The notes beneath the pieces were generated by a model. It was not told the origin of the DNA. It did not search any database and saw nothing but the letters and a program-made list of their open reading frames with translations. Shown here one piece after another: positions 37,137-49,148 of a stretch of 64,000 nt of DNA. A program made the translations under genes and the position numbers. Source of the DNA: Zasmidium citrigriseum (Eukaryota; Ascomycota; Dothideomycetes; Mycosphaerellales; Mycosphaerellaceae); NCBI GenBank assembly GCA_002786025.1, contig NHNW01000062.1, forward strand, positions 62,001 to 126,000, written 5' to 3'. Numbering within the stretch: the stretch's first letter is position 1; each line of letters begins with the position of its first letter.

Positions 37137-37557
37137 TTAGAACAGGATATCCAAACAGCAGCAACACGCCAACGCGGCCATGATACCCGCGCAGCACCCC
37201 GCTCCATCTCCTCCGCGACCGCCGCGGTCGTCATAGTATCCTCCTGGCGGGGGACCTTGCTGATACATCATCGGCTGCTGCTGGTATGGGCCGCCCTGAG
37301 GAGGGCCGTAGCCTGGTTGGCCGTACGGCGGCTGTCCGTAAGGTCCTGGATGGCCGTATTGGCCTGGTGGCGGCGAGCCGTAGTAGTCGCCGGCAGCGCC
37401 TCGAGGGTCGCCGGCGGGGCCTGCGTCGTAGTGGGCTTGCGGCGGTTGTTGAGGGTAGCTGGGCGGAGGACCGGCCGGTGGTTCCTGTAGATTCTCGTCA
37501 GTACTGCGATGGCGAAGAGCCGAACACGTCCCCGAAACATACGTATTTGTTCGACAT
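37137..37557 (-). CDS. CYSTM-type small tail-anchored stress protein
   Basis: Two exons (37557-37543 with only MSNKY, and 37484-37137; 58-nt intron) give 120 residues. After MSNKY-EPPAGPPPSYP the body is a Pro/Gly/Gln/Tyr-rich tract (GQPPYGQPGYGPPQGGP) and the last 22 residues are the CYSTM module: GCCAGIMAALACCCCLDILF, a Cys-rich membrane segment. Such proteins sit in the plasma membrane and are linked to tolerance of metal, salt or other stress, though the mechanism is unclear. The micro-exon is easy to miss but is supported by phase and by the common MSN-start of the family. Confidence 0.85.
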
Positions 37558-40500
37558 GGCTGCCTGTATAGTCGCTGCTTGGCCTCTTGTGCTGTTTCGA
37601 AGCTTTTCTTTGCTCTCACTCTTCACTGTTCACCCGCGCTACCTCCGGCTCAATGATCAGATGTCAAGATCGATGGTGAAGATGTCGATTCCTATCACTG
37701 GCGGGTGCAATGGATGGTTGAAAGGTCGAAAGGATAGGACTATACGAGGTTCAAGCATGCGCGTCACACGCTCGGCGCGGGCGGATGTCTGGGCATTGCG
37801 CCTCCCACTGCGTAATCGTTCCTTCGCCTGGTTACAAAGGCACGTGGAGGTTGACTTACCTGTGGCATAACCGACCGCAGCTCTCAATCCGCAGCAGAGC
37901 GAGATGGTGCGGTGTCTCGTTTGTCGTTCAGAGAGTCAATAAAGGATGGCCCTGACGCGCCAACGAGCGCCACAGTGCCACAGCGATCCGGCGAATGATT
38001 GAGGCTGAGACTGGGTTGTTGCTCCGGAACGACTTCACCCATGGATCTGCCGGGCACCATCTTTTTCACATGTTTGGTTGGCTTTATTGAATCCATATTC
38101 GGACTGATCCATTTGGCAGGTGTGTTCGCGAGACAGACCACAGAGAGGACCGATTGCCACCACGCCTTCCACAGCAACAAGCGAAGGACAACATGATCCA
38201 CTAGTCCCTCCAGTCCTGACACGAGAACTCCCCAGCGGCACCTTGTCAGCTTGGGGCCTGAGAATCATTGTCGCCAACAATCATGAGCGCAAAAGCCGAG
38301 GTATCCGACCTTGAAGAACGATATGTCTGACAAGAGTGCTCAACAGCAACATGTTCGAGACTCTTTTCAGAGAAAACACAAGCTTCTCACGAACTTGCTA
38401 TGCTTCGAAAGCACATTCGAAGAAAGGGAATTGGGGCTGAAAATTGGTCTCTAGCTTGTGTTCGCATTTGGACGCTGGACCACAGAACATTCACTTGTCT
38501 GGACTTTGCACGTGAATTGTGGGCCATGTAAAGCCCGTGCTAACTTCCAGAACAGGAATGAGGCCACGAAAGAATCCTCTTCTATGGCAAATCGAGGATA
38601 CACCAGCTGTCCTCTCACCTGACCAGGTCCAGATGACGTTGACAGCCAGGCCCTCTCAACAGCATTAACACTTTTGCTGGGATTGTCTCGGTAGCTGCGG
38701 CTCGCTGTCTAGGGATGCCAGAATGCCTAACCTGGTTTCCGGGCTCTGACGGCGATGACAGTCCGCAAATACCAACACCGATTGAGTAGGTTGCGGCTAC
38801 TAACCTGAACATCGTCGTGGACTCCGATACGATGGAACGAATGGGACACTGTCATCGGTGCATCTACGAACAATCTCGGCAATGCAAAGTCGACCGTATG
38901 AAGAAGGGATTACGCGATTGCCTGTGCGATGGCACGTCGACGTCGACATCGGTGGAAGATGGCCGTCAAGATCGTGCCAGCGAGACTTAGAGTGTTCGAA
39001 GCGGTCGGTGCCAGTGAACATCTCACAGACGGCAAATGGCATTGCTGAGGAAGGAAGAGATCCGTTGACAAGTGGGGTCCGGTGTCCGAGAATTGCGAAG
39101 TGATGGAGGGAGGAAGGAGCAGCAAGCGCACTTCCTCGATTGCTCGATTGCAAAGGCAAGAGCGAAACAGTGCGTCCTCTATTTCGACTTCACCTCGCGA
39201 AAGTCCCGGCTCTCCTCCGCATTCAACACCACGCGCGACGGGATTGTCCGATTCAACTCCAATACCGCCTATGCCACGTCGAAAAGGTCATCGAAGGCCC
39301 TCATCCCACTCGATCAGGTTGACAACATGACAGAAGCATGCAAGCGCGTGCGTCCCAGAGAAATGAGAACGCACTCCTTTGATTTGTGTTAATGTCGGCA
39401 CCGGAATCATGATAGTATCAGGAGGTCTTCACGGAGGTTGACAAGAAACTGAAATGTTCGCTATTCCGCCAGGGATCCTATCGATGAATACAACCATGAA
39501 GGCAACAATGATCAGCACGATGTTCAATGCAAGATTAGCATGCCTACTACTGACTGCTACAGGAAGGGTCTCATGAAGGAGCAAATCAGTCATCACAGTC
39601 ATCGAGAAGCAGATCTGCGATTGGATCGCACCGTCTCAAGGTGCGGTGTGCGGCGTCGTCGCATCGAAAACGTGGCGTCGATCTCACGATGAAAGGACGA
39701 GCACGTGCAAAAGGTCGGCCGGTGACGTCGCCAGACCCTACTTGAGCGGTCAATGGCCAGTCGGAGAATTGCCTTTGGGCATAGCCGCAGAGCCGCACGG
39801 TATGCAAACCATACCAGCCTCAAACGCCCATCGTCGATGAGACTCCTCTCGTATTGGCTCGAAGTGCGATGACGCTCCAGGCGGCCCGCTACAACACTCC
39901 TGAACAGGCCCAAATCGCAGACTTCAGCGTGCATCGACATGGCAATCAGAACATCTCTCGAGTGCCCCTTTCAATGGTAGACCATCTTTCAGAGGCGCCG
40001 CGGGCAGACCAGAAGGCATTTATTATACAATCGATGATGATGTGAAGACTCTTGGATTGTTGCGTCGATGTTTGCCAAATGTTCCGCCATTGTCTGCAGT
40101 CGTTCGAGGCCATTGAAGAGAGTGGTCGAATTCGATTGAATTGAATCGATCCTGACACTGTCAGCGTGTACACATATATACAATCGCAAACCTGGTCGAC
40201 AGTCGCACAATCGAATCGACGAATGAATCGTCGATGGAGTGGCAGAGTGTGAAACGGACACAGGCCAGGCCTTCGGCAGCTCGACCGAGTCCCGACAGCC
40301 GTTGCAGCTGGACCCTGTTTTGTGAGGCCTCGATCTCCGCGACCTCTCTCTCAATCTTGGCGAGCGTCTGGATCGGAGTGCACACGGGCGCAGCTGGACT
40401 GCAATCGTGGATCGGGGCCATGTCTTTTCATATCCATCGCTTTGATCGTGCTTTGCCTCTGATCACGCCGATTGCAAGGGCGCCCGTCTGACCAGTGCCG

Positions 40501-40837
40501 GCGCATCTCCGCTACGCAACTGGCTGCTGGGCTCGATGTCCCCCGTCGTGTGAGATGCGCCGCCTGATGGCATGTTACTGACGTCCAGTCCCTGCACTCT
40601 GACCACCCTTTGGGCGACGCATCTCGATTGAGGACGCTGTTGTAGGCGTATTGCGCTCGGCACCCGCCATCACCTCTGCCCGCCTCTTACCTCTATCATT
40701 TTCACTGCTGTTTTCGGCAAGCACATCAGACGTATCTCGAACGACTCCACCACCACCACTGCTATCACCGCTACCATATCACTACCGTGTCGGCTGGACG
40801 TCACCTGAGCTTGCGAGACCGACCCAGCGCGATACAC
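37558..40837. promoter_or_regulatory. Long upstream region of frq with GATC cluster
   Basis: A 3.3 kb stretch without a convincing gene. Short ORFs (up to 121 codons) occur on both strands but show no domain. GATC motifs cluster in the last 700 bases (40148, 40332, 40371, 40410, 40444, 40461), some as GATCG or with a nearby CGAT. White-collar complex binds GATC/CGAT-type light elements at frq in Neurospora, so this is a plausible control region. The length also fits a long leader or an antisense transcript, neither of which can be shown from sequence. Confidence 0.4.
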
Positions 40838-40858
40838 ATGGATCCTGATCTGCCGTGA
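40838..40858 (+). promoter_or_regulatory. Six-codon upstream ORF in the frq leader
   Basis: ATG at 40838 opens a frame MDPDLP ending in TGA at 40856-40858, 19 nt before the FRQ ATG at 40878. A scanning ribosome would meet it first. Upstream ORFs are known in the frq leader of Neurospora, where they affect temperature-dependent translation; the role here is inferred. Confidence 0.5.
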
Positions 40859-40877
40859 AGATACCCTGCAACTCCCG

Positions 40878-43800
40878 ATGGCAGACCAACTTCCACATCC
40901 CACCATTGTAATGACACCGCCGGCGCAGCCTGGAGCAGCGTCGTCCAAGCCGAATGCCCGCCGTCCTCCAGCCCACCGATCCGTTTCCCTCCTTCACTCG
41001 CCCCGCCGCAAGCCATCGCCGCCGGTAAAAGATCAAAGCGATTCCTCCAGCGATGGTGCTGTCCCAAGCAATCGAAAGACGAATGGATCGAAGAGCGACA
41101 GCGACTCGCCGTCAAGTCTCTTGCCTCTAGGAAGAGATAGTTCTGGGGAAAGCAGCAACGCTGAGAAGTGGTTCGAAAAGTCCAACAACGAGGTCCGCGA
41201 CAACAGCGCTTCCTTCGCCGACAATGACCCGCCGTTCTTCATGCGTAACTCCTCGTCTTCCGAGACCCCACCAGAAGCCCATCAACAGATGCGACAGTTC
41301 CAGGCTATGAAAGATGGCTCAAACTCGCTACCGTTGCGAACGAACCTCCTCCACATTGGCACGGATGGAAGTAGTACGGAGGACTTTCGTAGCGTAATTG
41401 ACGATCTCACCATCGCAAACAAGAAATTGAAGAGGAGGCTGAAGAAATATGAAAAACTTCACGATTCTCACCTCCGGGACGAGAAGCTGTTTGAAGTGAG
41501 AATACATGGCTTGCCTCCTGAGAAAAAGCGCGAGCTGGAGGAGACCCTTCGCAAATTCGCGTCCAGTCTCGGAAATGGCTTTCCTGCGAATGGATACGAA
41601 GGTCTTGTGCCCGTTTTGAATACACACAAGACAGCTTCGTCACAGACATCGCTCCACAATAATGATTCGGCGTATGCATCAATGTCTGCCTCCGGTCAAG
41701 GCTCGTCAGCTCAATCTGGTGGCGAATCGAGACATAAGCAGACAGGATCGAACACAGCTTCTCGACGTCAGAACATCCACACATATCTTCACCACATCCC
41801 GGAGGGACTTCTTCCTCAGACGAATCCTGCCAATATGACTGAACGCGCCAAGAAGAAACTCGTCGTGCGACGACTCGAGCAGATTTTTGCAGGCAAAGGC
41901 GCGACTCTCGGTGGACATCAACACCCTTTGCAACAGCAAGAAGTCTCACAGATGGCTGCTCGAGCAGACAGGGCCGAAAGCGAAGCGCAAGGCCAAAGGA
42001 GCTATCGAGAAGGGTCCCGCGAGGCTCATATCATGAGTCAGAAGGCAGGTGATGCTGCTGAAGCTGCGGAAGGTCAAAAACAAGATGGCCACAGCACGTC
42101 TCCAGATGAAGAGCCTTCGACAAGCCGACGCGAGAAGGCGCCAGCCGCGGAGATGGACAAAGCATCGCATGCGAAGAAAGCTACCGGTGAGCAGCGACCT
42201 ACCCGACCACTCGACTTGGATCCAGATCGAGCGCAGGTTCCAGCGGATAACTTCAGATACATGCGACATCTGGGTTTCTCTCCCCCAGATCCAGAATCGT
42301 CTAAATCTCCCGAGGAAGGCCACGGATGGGTCTATCTTAATCTTTTGATCAACATGGCTCAGCTGCATACAATCAATGTCACCGCGGACTTCGTTCGCAA
42401 GGCTTTGACTGAGATGAGCTCCAAATTTGAGCTTTCGCATGACGGGAGAAAGGTGCGCTGGAGGGGTGGAAAATCAGTCACACGAACGAGCAGCAGCGGA
42501 GGTGCCTCATCGAACGAGCGTACCGATATTGATACTCCGGATCGTGCGAGCCCTCGCAAGAGACCGAAGCTCACTCACCGCAATAGCCAGCGATCAGGCG
42601 TCTCCCATGCGAAGCCGGGTGCATCCAAATCTGCACGTGCGCAGATCGAAAATAGCAAATACACGTACACGCCACTCTTCTTCCACAAGGACAGCACCGA
42701 CGAAGCAGATGATTCCTCGGAAGAAGAAGATAGCGAGACCTCTCCATTCCCTACTGCGGCTGCTGGGGATTCTTCAGGTATGACAAGTTCCGGCATGCGC
42801 ACCACGTCAACGAAGCGAAAGCACAGGCAAGATGACGGACCAATAATCTTTTACAACAACGCTCGATTTTGCACTGATCTAAGTGGCGACCGGAAGACTA
42901 CCGGAAACTCGAACGCTCCGCCGTACACGACAGCGACATCGCTGCCTGTCGGCCAGCCGCACAAGCCTGATATGACTATCCCCTACGAGAAGCGAGGACC
43001 ATTGGCCGAAGCTATTGATCTGCCAGAGCCCATGGACATTGGCGATAACCCAATTCCCGAGTCAATGGAGCTTGCTTTCCCACCGCGGTCGCCGCTGGAG
43101 TCTCAAAATAAGAGACAAGCTGTGCCCATTGAGATGGAAGTCACCGGTATTGGCGGTGTATGGCCCGCTGACAACTTCGCCATCGCCGTGGAGAGCCGTC
43201 ACGCTCGTCTTGACCAGAGTACAGCACCCTCAGTGGACAACGACGTGCCGAACAAGCGTATACCCGAGAAGTTTGCTCGAATTCTCAAGGACCATGCGCC
43301 GAGTCACAGGATTCGTGGTGCCATGCACAAGCAGCAGATTGTTGCGACGAAGACCAAAGAACTTCCACCTTCGCAGTTGCCACCAGCCCTTGAATTCCCA
43401 TTTAGTGAGGATTCCACGGGCGACGAATCTGACATGGACGAGGAAATGTCAGTCTCTCCAGAGTCACCTCACGCATGCCCACCGTCCGCGGCGCCGCAGC
43501 CTGTCGAATTGCATTATACCTCTTCAGACGAGGGAGAAGAAGAGGACGACGAGGATGACGATGACAGCGACGATGATGGCTCTCTCGATCTCCTTGCGGC
43601 TGCTCGAGAGCTGGATCCTGAAGCTATTCGGGAGCAGGAGAGGGAGTATGACGCAAATATGGCTGAGCGGTTGGCCGAAGAAATACCAGCGGGATCATCC
43701 GCCGCGACGGCTGGGGGCGGCAGTGGTTTCGCCTCACCGGCCAGCGGAGTGATGAATCGCGATGAGTATCAGCGCGCCGTGAAGGAGGCGAGGGCCCGTC

Positions 43801-43901
43801 CAGCTGAACTGAAGCGTGCGAGGACTGGGGACAGTACCAAAGTGCAAAATCCTGCCCAGTCGTCTGCTGAGGATTCGGATGATGATGAGATGGAGGAGTA
43901 G
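40878..43901 (+). CDS. frq: FREQUENCY circadian clock protein
   Basis: One uninterrupted exon of 1007 codons, close to Neurospora FRQ (about 989). The recognised blocks are in family order: NAEKWFEKSNNEVRD (about 95), DNDPPFFMRNSSSSETPPE (about 115-133), the coiled coil STEDFRSVIDDLTIANKKLK (about 165-235, needed for dimerisation) with KLFEVRIHGLPPEKKRELEE, the WVYLNLLINMAQLHTINVTA block (about 485-530), a nuclear signal PRKRPKL (about 557), and an acidic PEST-like tract EGEEEDDEDDDDSDDDGS near 885. FRQ, with FRH and casein kinase 1, inhibits the White Collar complex and closes the daily feedback loop. Many Ser-Pro and acidic-Ser sites fit heavy phosphorylation. A uORF precedes it. Confidence 0.95.
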   Translation: MADQLPHPTIVMTPPAQPGAASSKPNARRPPAHRSVSLLHSPRRKPSPPVKDQSDSSSDGAVPSNRKTNGSKSDSDSPSSLLPLGRDSSGESSNAEKWFEKSNNEVRDNSASFADNDPPFFMRNSSSSETPPEAHQQMRQFQAMKDGSNSLPLRTNLLHIGTDGSSTEDFRSVIDDLTIANKKLKRRLKKYEKLHDSHLRDEKLFEVRIHGLPPEKKRELEETLRKFASSLGNGFPANGYEGLVPVLNTHKTASSQTSLHNNDSAYASMSASGQGSSAQSGGESRHKQTGSNTASRRQNIHTYLHHIPEGLLPQTNPANMTERAKKKLVVRRLEQIFAGKGATLGGHQHPLQQQEVSQMAARADRAESEAQGQRSYREGSREAHIMSQKAGDAAEAAEGQKQDGHSTSPDEEPSTSRREKAPAAEMDKASHAKKATGEQRPTRPLDLDPDRAQVPADNFRYMRHLGFSPPDPESSKSPEEGHGWVYLNLLINMAQLHTINVTADFVRKALTEMSSKFELSHDGRKVRWRGGKSVTRTSSSGGASSNERTDIDTPDRASPRKRPKLTHRNSQRSGVSHAKPGASKSARAQIENSKYTYTPLFFHKDSTDEADDSSEEEDSETSPFPTAAAGDSSGMTSSGMRTTSTKRKHRQDDGPIIFYNNARFCTDLSGDRKTTGNSNAPPYTTATSLPVGQPHKPDMTIPYEKRGPLAEAIDLPEPMDIGDNPIPESMELAFPPRSPLESQNKRQAVPIEMEVTGIGGVWPADNFAIAVESRHARLDQSTAPSVDNDVPNKRIPEKFARILKDHAPSHRIRGAMHKQQIVATKTKELPPSQLPPALEFPFSEDSTGDESDMDEEMSVSPESPHACPPSAAPQPVELHYTSSDEGEEEDDEDDDDSDDDGSLDLLAAARELDPEAIREQEREYDANMAERLAEEIPAGSSAATAGGGSGFASPASGVMNRDEYQRAVKEARARPAELKRARTGDSTKVQNPAQSSAEDSDDDEMEE

Positions 43902-44351
43902 GTGATACTGTATTTAGCGTAGCAAGACACCCAATGATACCAAACGCATGGAAACATTGCCAAACTTGAATTACTTCCTCCCATGTCTGCTGCTCGTGCT
44001 CTGCTCAGATTAATCTATCTCACGTGCGGGCAAATTAAGGTTTTGCTCTCGCGCTAAGACGAAGTGGAGAACGCGGATGCTCGATGCCGCACCTCACCTC
44101 GACCCTCACAACCGCCTCACCTTTGCCCAATATCCATATCACTACCTCTCAGAAGCAACATCCATCTCCAACTCACGATCCGACGCCGTACGTCATCGCA
44201 AAGCCAGCGGAAACGAGAGATCGGCAGGCTCTTCTTCGGGACGAGATCCCTCACTTGCGCATTCGGTGGCGCCCGTCCGGGTCCGCATCTCTATCGCAGA
44301 AAAGGGCGCGTTGCGTGGGCCATGAGACTCTGAGAGCCCTGCGCGCGTACG
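43902..44351. other. Intergenic region, frq 3' end and Zn2Cys6 promoter
   Basis: About 450 bases with no separate gene. Open frames at 44064-44428 are upstream of, and out of frame with, the factor's start. Confidence 0.4.
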
Positions 44352-46742
44352 ATGGATCCGCAATTGGCTGCGATGGAGACGCCGCCGTACCAGGACGCTG
44401 GCGCTGTGCCGCCGCAGGCGGAGGTTGATGATTTTTTGCGCAAGAAGCGAAAGGCCAGGGAGCATAAGGCTTGTTATCCGTGTCGGCAGCGGAAGGTGAA
44501 GTAAGTTGATGAGTGATGGGGGTTTGATGGTGGGTGTGTTATGCTGATTTGTGCTTTTTGATAGATGTGATCTTTCTCGACCTTGTCAGACTTGTCGTGA
44601 CCGAGATCATCCGGAGCTGTGTTCTTATCATCCTCCTAATAAGAGACAGAATGTTGATCAGAATGCACCCGCTCCTCTTATGCGACCTATGGAAGATGGA
44701 CAGCCTCCAACTTCGGCGGCTGGTGCTGGGTCTGTCACGTTGGGAAGGGCTGAGTTTGATATGCTTTGTCGCAAGCTGAACGGCCTGGAGAACTCGATCG
44801 CGGACCTCAAGCGTGAGATAAGACGCAACGCGAACGACAGCAACGGTCATCACGATAGCGATGGCTCTGCAGATGGGAGAGGCCAGCAATCGCATACTGA
44901 TGTTCACGGGCTTCACACGAAGAATGAATCAGTGAGACCATTTTCCCCAAGTTTATCTTATGCCGGCTGACCAATCTCACAGGGAGAGATTGTCCATCTC
45001 GGAGGCGGCTCTGTACCTGCCATGTTATACGCACTCAGTCAAGGGCAACAACCCAGTGGTGCGGACACAACTCAGCTTCAAGAGTTTTTGGGGAAGTCGG
45101 TCCTACCGATGTTTGGCTTGGACAACGAGTCCGCCACCTATCCCTTTGTCGACCTCTGGGGTTTGCCTCATGGGTCTTTACAGCGCGCAAAAGAACTCGC
45201 GCGAGCGTTGCCCGGCGACTCTCAAATGCTCAGCTTATTTCGCAGTTACCGAGACATGGGATATGTCATTTATCCTGGTATAGCTGATCTCGCACAGCTA
45301 GAAACGGACCTGACCAATTTCCTCATGGCTCGAGGAACGTGCGCCGACCCCGACGACGGCGTCACGGAGCACACACTGTACGGCAAGAGCTTCTACTGGC
45401 TGGGCATGCTATTTGCTGTCCTAGCTAGCGGAGCCCAATGCAGCGCATTGACACGCAAAGAGCGTGAGCTCACATCTCAAGTCTACGGTGAGTGACAACA
45501 CCTTACTTCTGTGATGGCTATGCTAACTTTGAGACAGTCTGCTGTGGATTTGAATGTCTACGCTTCACAAACTTCCTATCTCAACCTCACGTTGAGAGCA
45601 TTCAGGCACTGCTCATAATAGGCAATGTCATGACCAACAACATGGTACGCCTTGACCCAGCTGCGCCGTTTGAACGGCCTGTTCCTAATCTTGCGCAGAA
45701 CGCTGGGACTGCTTGGTCTCTGCTCGGCTTGACGATACGGCTTGCCCAAGGCCTAGGGCTGCATCAAGCGTGCCCGCCGCACATCACCCCAGACGTTGTA
45801 TTTCCAAGATCAAAAATTTGGTGGGCCATCATCTGGCAGGACAGCCTATTGTCCATTACTTACGACCGGAACGCGGCACTTGATGTCAACACAATGCCGA
45901 TGCCACAAACTTTTGGAATTGTCAGTTCCTATCATGCATCGATGTACCGCATGTGCAAAATTGCGCTGGACATCGTGCGCGACAGAGCGAAAGTATCGAG
46001 TTCACGTGAGCAGATTGCCCGCATCAACGCGCATCGAGAAGCGATCGCAAACGTCATGCGGGAAGCCACCGATCACCTCAGGGACTCGAGGACTTGCAGC
46101 ACGAGTCAGGAGACTCTCGAGCATTGGGCTCTGTACCTGCACACCAGCTATGCCATGTCAGAACTTTGTCGACCGGCCCTTAGTCCGAGGACGTCGAGCG
46201 AAGTCGTCAAGGCGTGCAAGTCCATATGTGTGGAGAATCTGGTGAACGTTGTTGAAGCTTTCCTGGGGCTGAACAACATCACCTTCTTCGCAAGACAGTC
46301 ATGGGCCGCAGTCCATCGAGCGCTCAGCTCCGCTTTGCTACTCGGTATTCTCGGGGAGCACACCCGGAACGAGCGAGCTCGAAAACTCATCGGTCGCTTT
46401 ATCACCCTGATGACTGAAGTCACATCGACTGTCGACCCGACTGAGAACTCGGCTCCCGTCCAGCGAGGCATCGCGGCGCTGAGGAAGTTGAACATCGAAG
46501 AGCCACGAACGTCGAGCTTCATCGAGAATATCGCCCTCACGACTACACCAACTGATAGTCGCGGGGCATCGGTGGGAAGTGATGGTGTGCTGAAAATCGA
46601 GAACCAGATCTTCACGCCGTCGAATTCGGAGACCACGGGGACGGGCGAGGAGGATCACTCGCCGTACTCTGTCCTCAACACGATATTGTGGGGAAACAAC
46701 AATGGGTCGATGCATCCTGGTATGGACGGGCAGCCTTTATAA
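44352..46742 (+). CDS. Zn2Cys6 transcription factor with fungal_trans domain
   Basis: Five exons (44352-44500, 44565-44931, 44983-45487, 45538-45644, 45699-46742) give 723 residues. The binuclear cluster is C41-x2-C-x6-C51-x5-C57-x2-C60-x8-C69, with an intron exactly between K50 and C51. A linker with a coiled-coil helix (MLCRKLNGLENSIADLKREI) follows. The middle region holds the fungal-specific regulatory domain (GTAWSLLGLTIRLAQGLGLH, SKIWWAIIWQDSLLSITYDR). I infer a 54-nt intron at 45645-45698 (GTACGC...GCAG), since removing it gives the usual NNM-NAGTAWSLLG; it is in frame, so without it 18 extra residues are read. Target genes unknown. Confidence 0.88.
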
Positions 46743-47728
46743 GGGAATGGTAATGAACTGCTAGGCGTTGAGAGCGTGGACATAGCTGAGGATGGAACTG
46801 TAGCCAAAAGCGATACCGAATAAAGTGTCGTTTGGTTGCACGCCAAGAATAGCAAGTGCACCTGTGAAACGGTGATGGAGTCGCAGATGTGAACATGACA
46901 TTAAGATGTGCGATTCAGGGAGATCGTGCACGTGCCGTGAGGATTGTGAAGTCGGAAGCGAGAGAAGGCCGCCAAGCGACCAGCCATGCGGAATCACAAC
47001 AGACACGAAGAAAACACAACCTCTGCCTACATATGCACCCCGTCCCTATATACGAGCAAGACGCAAGCCATTCAGACCACTCACCACTCGCATCTCACCT
47101 AGGCTCGCGCTCGCGAAAACGCACTCCAAGACGCCACGACAACCCCTTCTCTTCGCTTCCGCAAAATACACAGCAAGAAAACACCTCACGTCTAAACCGC
47201 TAGGCCATGATCCCGGAATTACGAGTGGTATAGCTCCACAGTCATGGTGCGGCCGTGACTGCGCGCACCCGATTCAGCCCACGGGGTTGGTGCCCTTCGC
47301 GGCCATGTGAAACCCTTCAGCGCGCTCCTCCCAAATTTGGCGCCCGGGCGGGAAAGTCGGGGTGCATGTCAGCCACATGGGCCAGAGTGAAACTGCACTA
47401 CGTGTATGGTCGCGATCTGGGCTTTCGGGAGGTTCGTAAGTCATGATTTTGCTCGAGCGCTTGAGTTGGTATTAGACGACCTCTTCCTTCCTTCCTTCCT
47501 TTTCTGTTGCTTCTGAAGTTGCCGTTTCGTTGCTGTCTACGGACCTTTGATAGGTTCTTTCTGTTTCTGAGAAGAGAAGAATACTTGGTTGAACCAGAGT
47601 ACTGATCGCTTTTACTTCACGTTTTTGATTTGTTTTTGTTGCGAAGTCACTCGTTCAAGACGCTCGTTTGCATTTGAGAAAAGAGATATCACAAGAAGAG
47701 AAAAAAGAAAAGGAGAACAGCAACCAGG
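46743..47728. other. Intergenic region with CTTC repeat
   Basis: About 1 kb without a supported gene. A short CTTC tandem run lies near 47483-47503, followed by a T-rich then A/G-rich leader before the secreted-protein ATG. Confidence 0.45.
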
Positions 47729-48781
47729 ATGCACTACTCTACGTCTATCCTCGCAGCCTTGACGGCCCTCTCGACTGGAGTCTCGGGTCTTGCTCTCCCA
47801 TCCTTGTTCACTAGGGGTGAGTTTTCGACTTCACACAAGGTATCAGCCAACGTTGGCTAACGATCGGTGATTCCAGAGAAATGCATCGAAGAACTCCCTC
47901 AATACCAACAACTCAAAGCCAACCAATCCACCGTCCTCGGCTGGCAACTCGCCGGCTCAGCCAAAGATCAAGACGAACTCGACTCGACCTGCTCCCAACT
48001 CAACGCCGGAGACTTCTCCAAATGGGCAAAAGAAGGTCTCCAAATCAACGCCATAAAAAGTACCCATATCCCCTCCCAGTCCCACACCACACTCTCTAAC
48101 AAACCATTCCTCACAGAACCCATCTGCACCTCCCGCTCCACCACCCCCAACGCAACCCTCGCCCTCCCAGACCTCGTCCACGCCAACACCAAAACCTTCA
48201 CAACCCTCCTCCTCAACGCCTTCCCCCCAACCAACAAAACTTCTTGGTCCTACCTCTGCGACAACCTCCGCTACGTCCAACTCGACGGTTTCCTCCTCAG
48301 CTCCAATTCCATAATCGCCTCCGTTTGCACCGCAGGCGCCGATTCTCTGAACCCGCAACCATTTTCCGCTGTGGCGGGCGTGAACGAAACAGCCGTGAAA
48401 GCCTTCCAGGACGCCAACGCACGGCTCTTCGCCTACGTATCCGCCTCCGCAGCGAGTTCGGACACAGAGTTGAATCAGATGTGCGCTCATGCGGGGGAGA
48501 AGAAGGATGCGTGGAAGACGCTGCTCCTTAATGCTACGGCGGTGGAGGAGACGCTTTGTAGTGTTAAGAAGCCTTTGAGCGTTGTCGAGGCCAAGGCGAA
48601 GATTACGGAGTGGACGAGTCGCTTGTTTGCGGTTGTGGTGGGGAATATTAGCAATGCGCCGGGGTATCGCGAGTTTCTTTGCGGTGCGTTGGATTGTGAG
48701 GGGATGACGGATGTGGGGATGGATGGGGAGTTGGTTAGGGGGATGGTGTGTCCGGTGAAGGATGTGAGTGGGTTGGAGTGA
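47729..48781 (+). CDS. Secreted Cys-containing protein of unknown function
   Basis: Exon 47729-47816 encodes the signal peptide (MHYSTSILAALTALSTGVSG, then LALPSLF), joined to 47877 onward after a 60-nt intron. An additional in-frame intron 48060-48116 (GTACCC...CTAAC...CACAG, 57 nt) is likely; without it the read is INAIKSTHIP..., with it INAIKKPICTS. The final exon ends at 48781, giving about 312 residues when it is spliced. Several N-glycosylation sequons (NATL, NKTS, NETA, NATA, NISN) and about eight Cys fit an extracellular fold. No domain is recognised. The 3' third has a G/T-rich composition unlike its C-rich first part, but codon frame holds. Confidence 0.72.
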
Positions 48782-49148
48782 TGAGATGGGTTTGGGTATG
48801 TGGATTTGGATTTTTCTTCTTGAGTGTGTGACGAAGGTTATGATTGCTCTCTTGAATCTTGACTGAAAAGGGGATGAAGATACTTCGATTCTTTGGTATG
48901 TCTATATACTCCAAACGAAACTCCTGGAGGATGATCTGGCCTCCGTGCTTTTCCTCGACTAGGGGCTTTCCGTCTCCTGTGTGTCAACCTACTGCGTTAC
49001 ATATAGTCCGAGTGATGCATATTCCCTCGCCCTCCCATATAGCTCAACACGCGAACGCGAAAGCGGCCACGGACTTCTCTCTACATCTCCCAAGACCTCT
49101 CATCAAACGTAGGATCTTGCAAGGCGTCGTACTACAAGACCTCAAGCC
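48782..49148. other. Short intergenic region
   Basis: 3' flank of the secreted-protein gene and promoter of the membrane protein. Nothing notable was seen. Confidence 0.4.
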
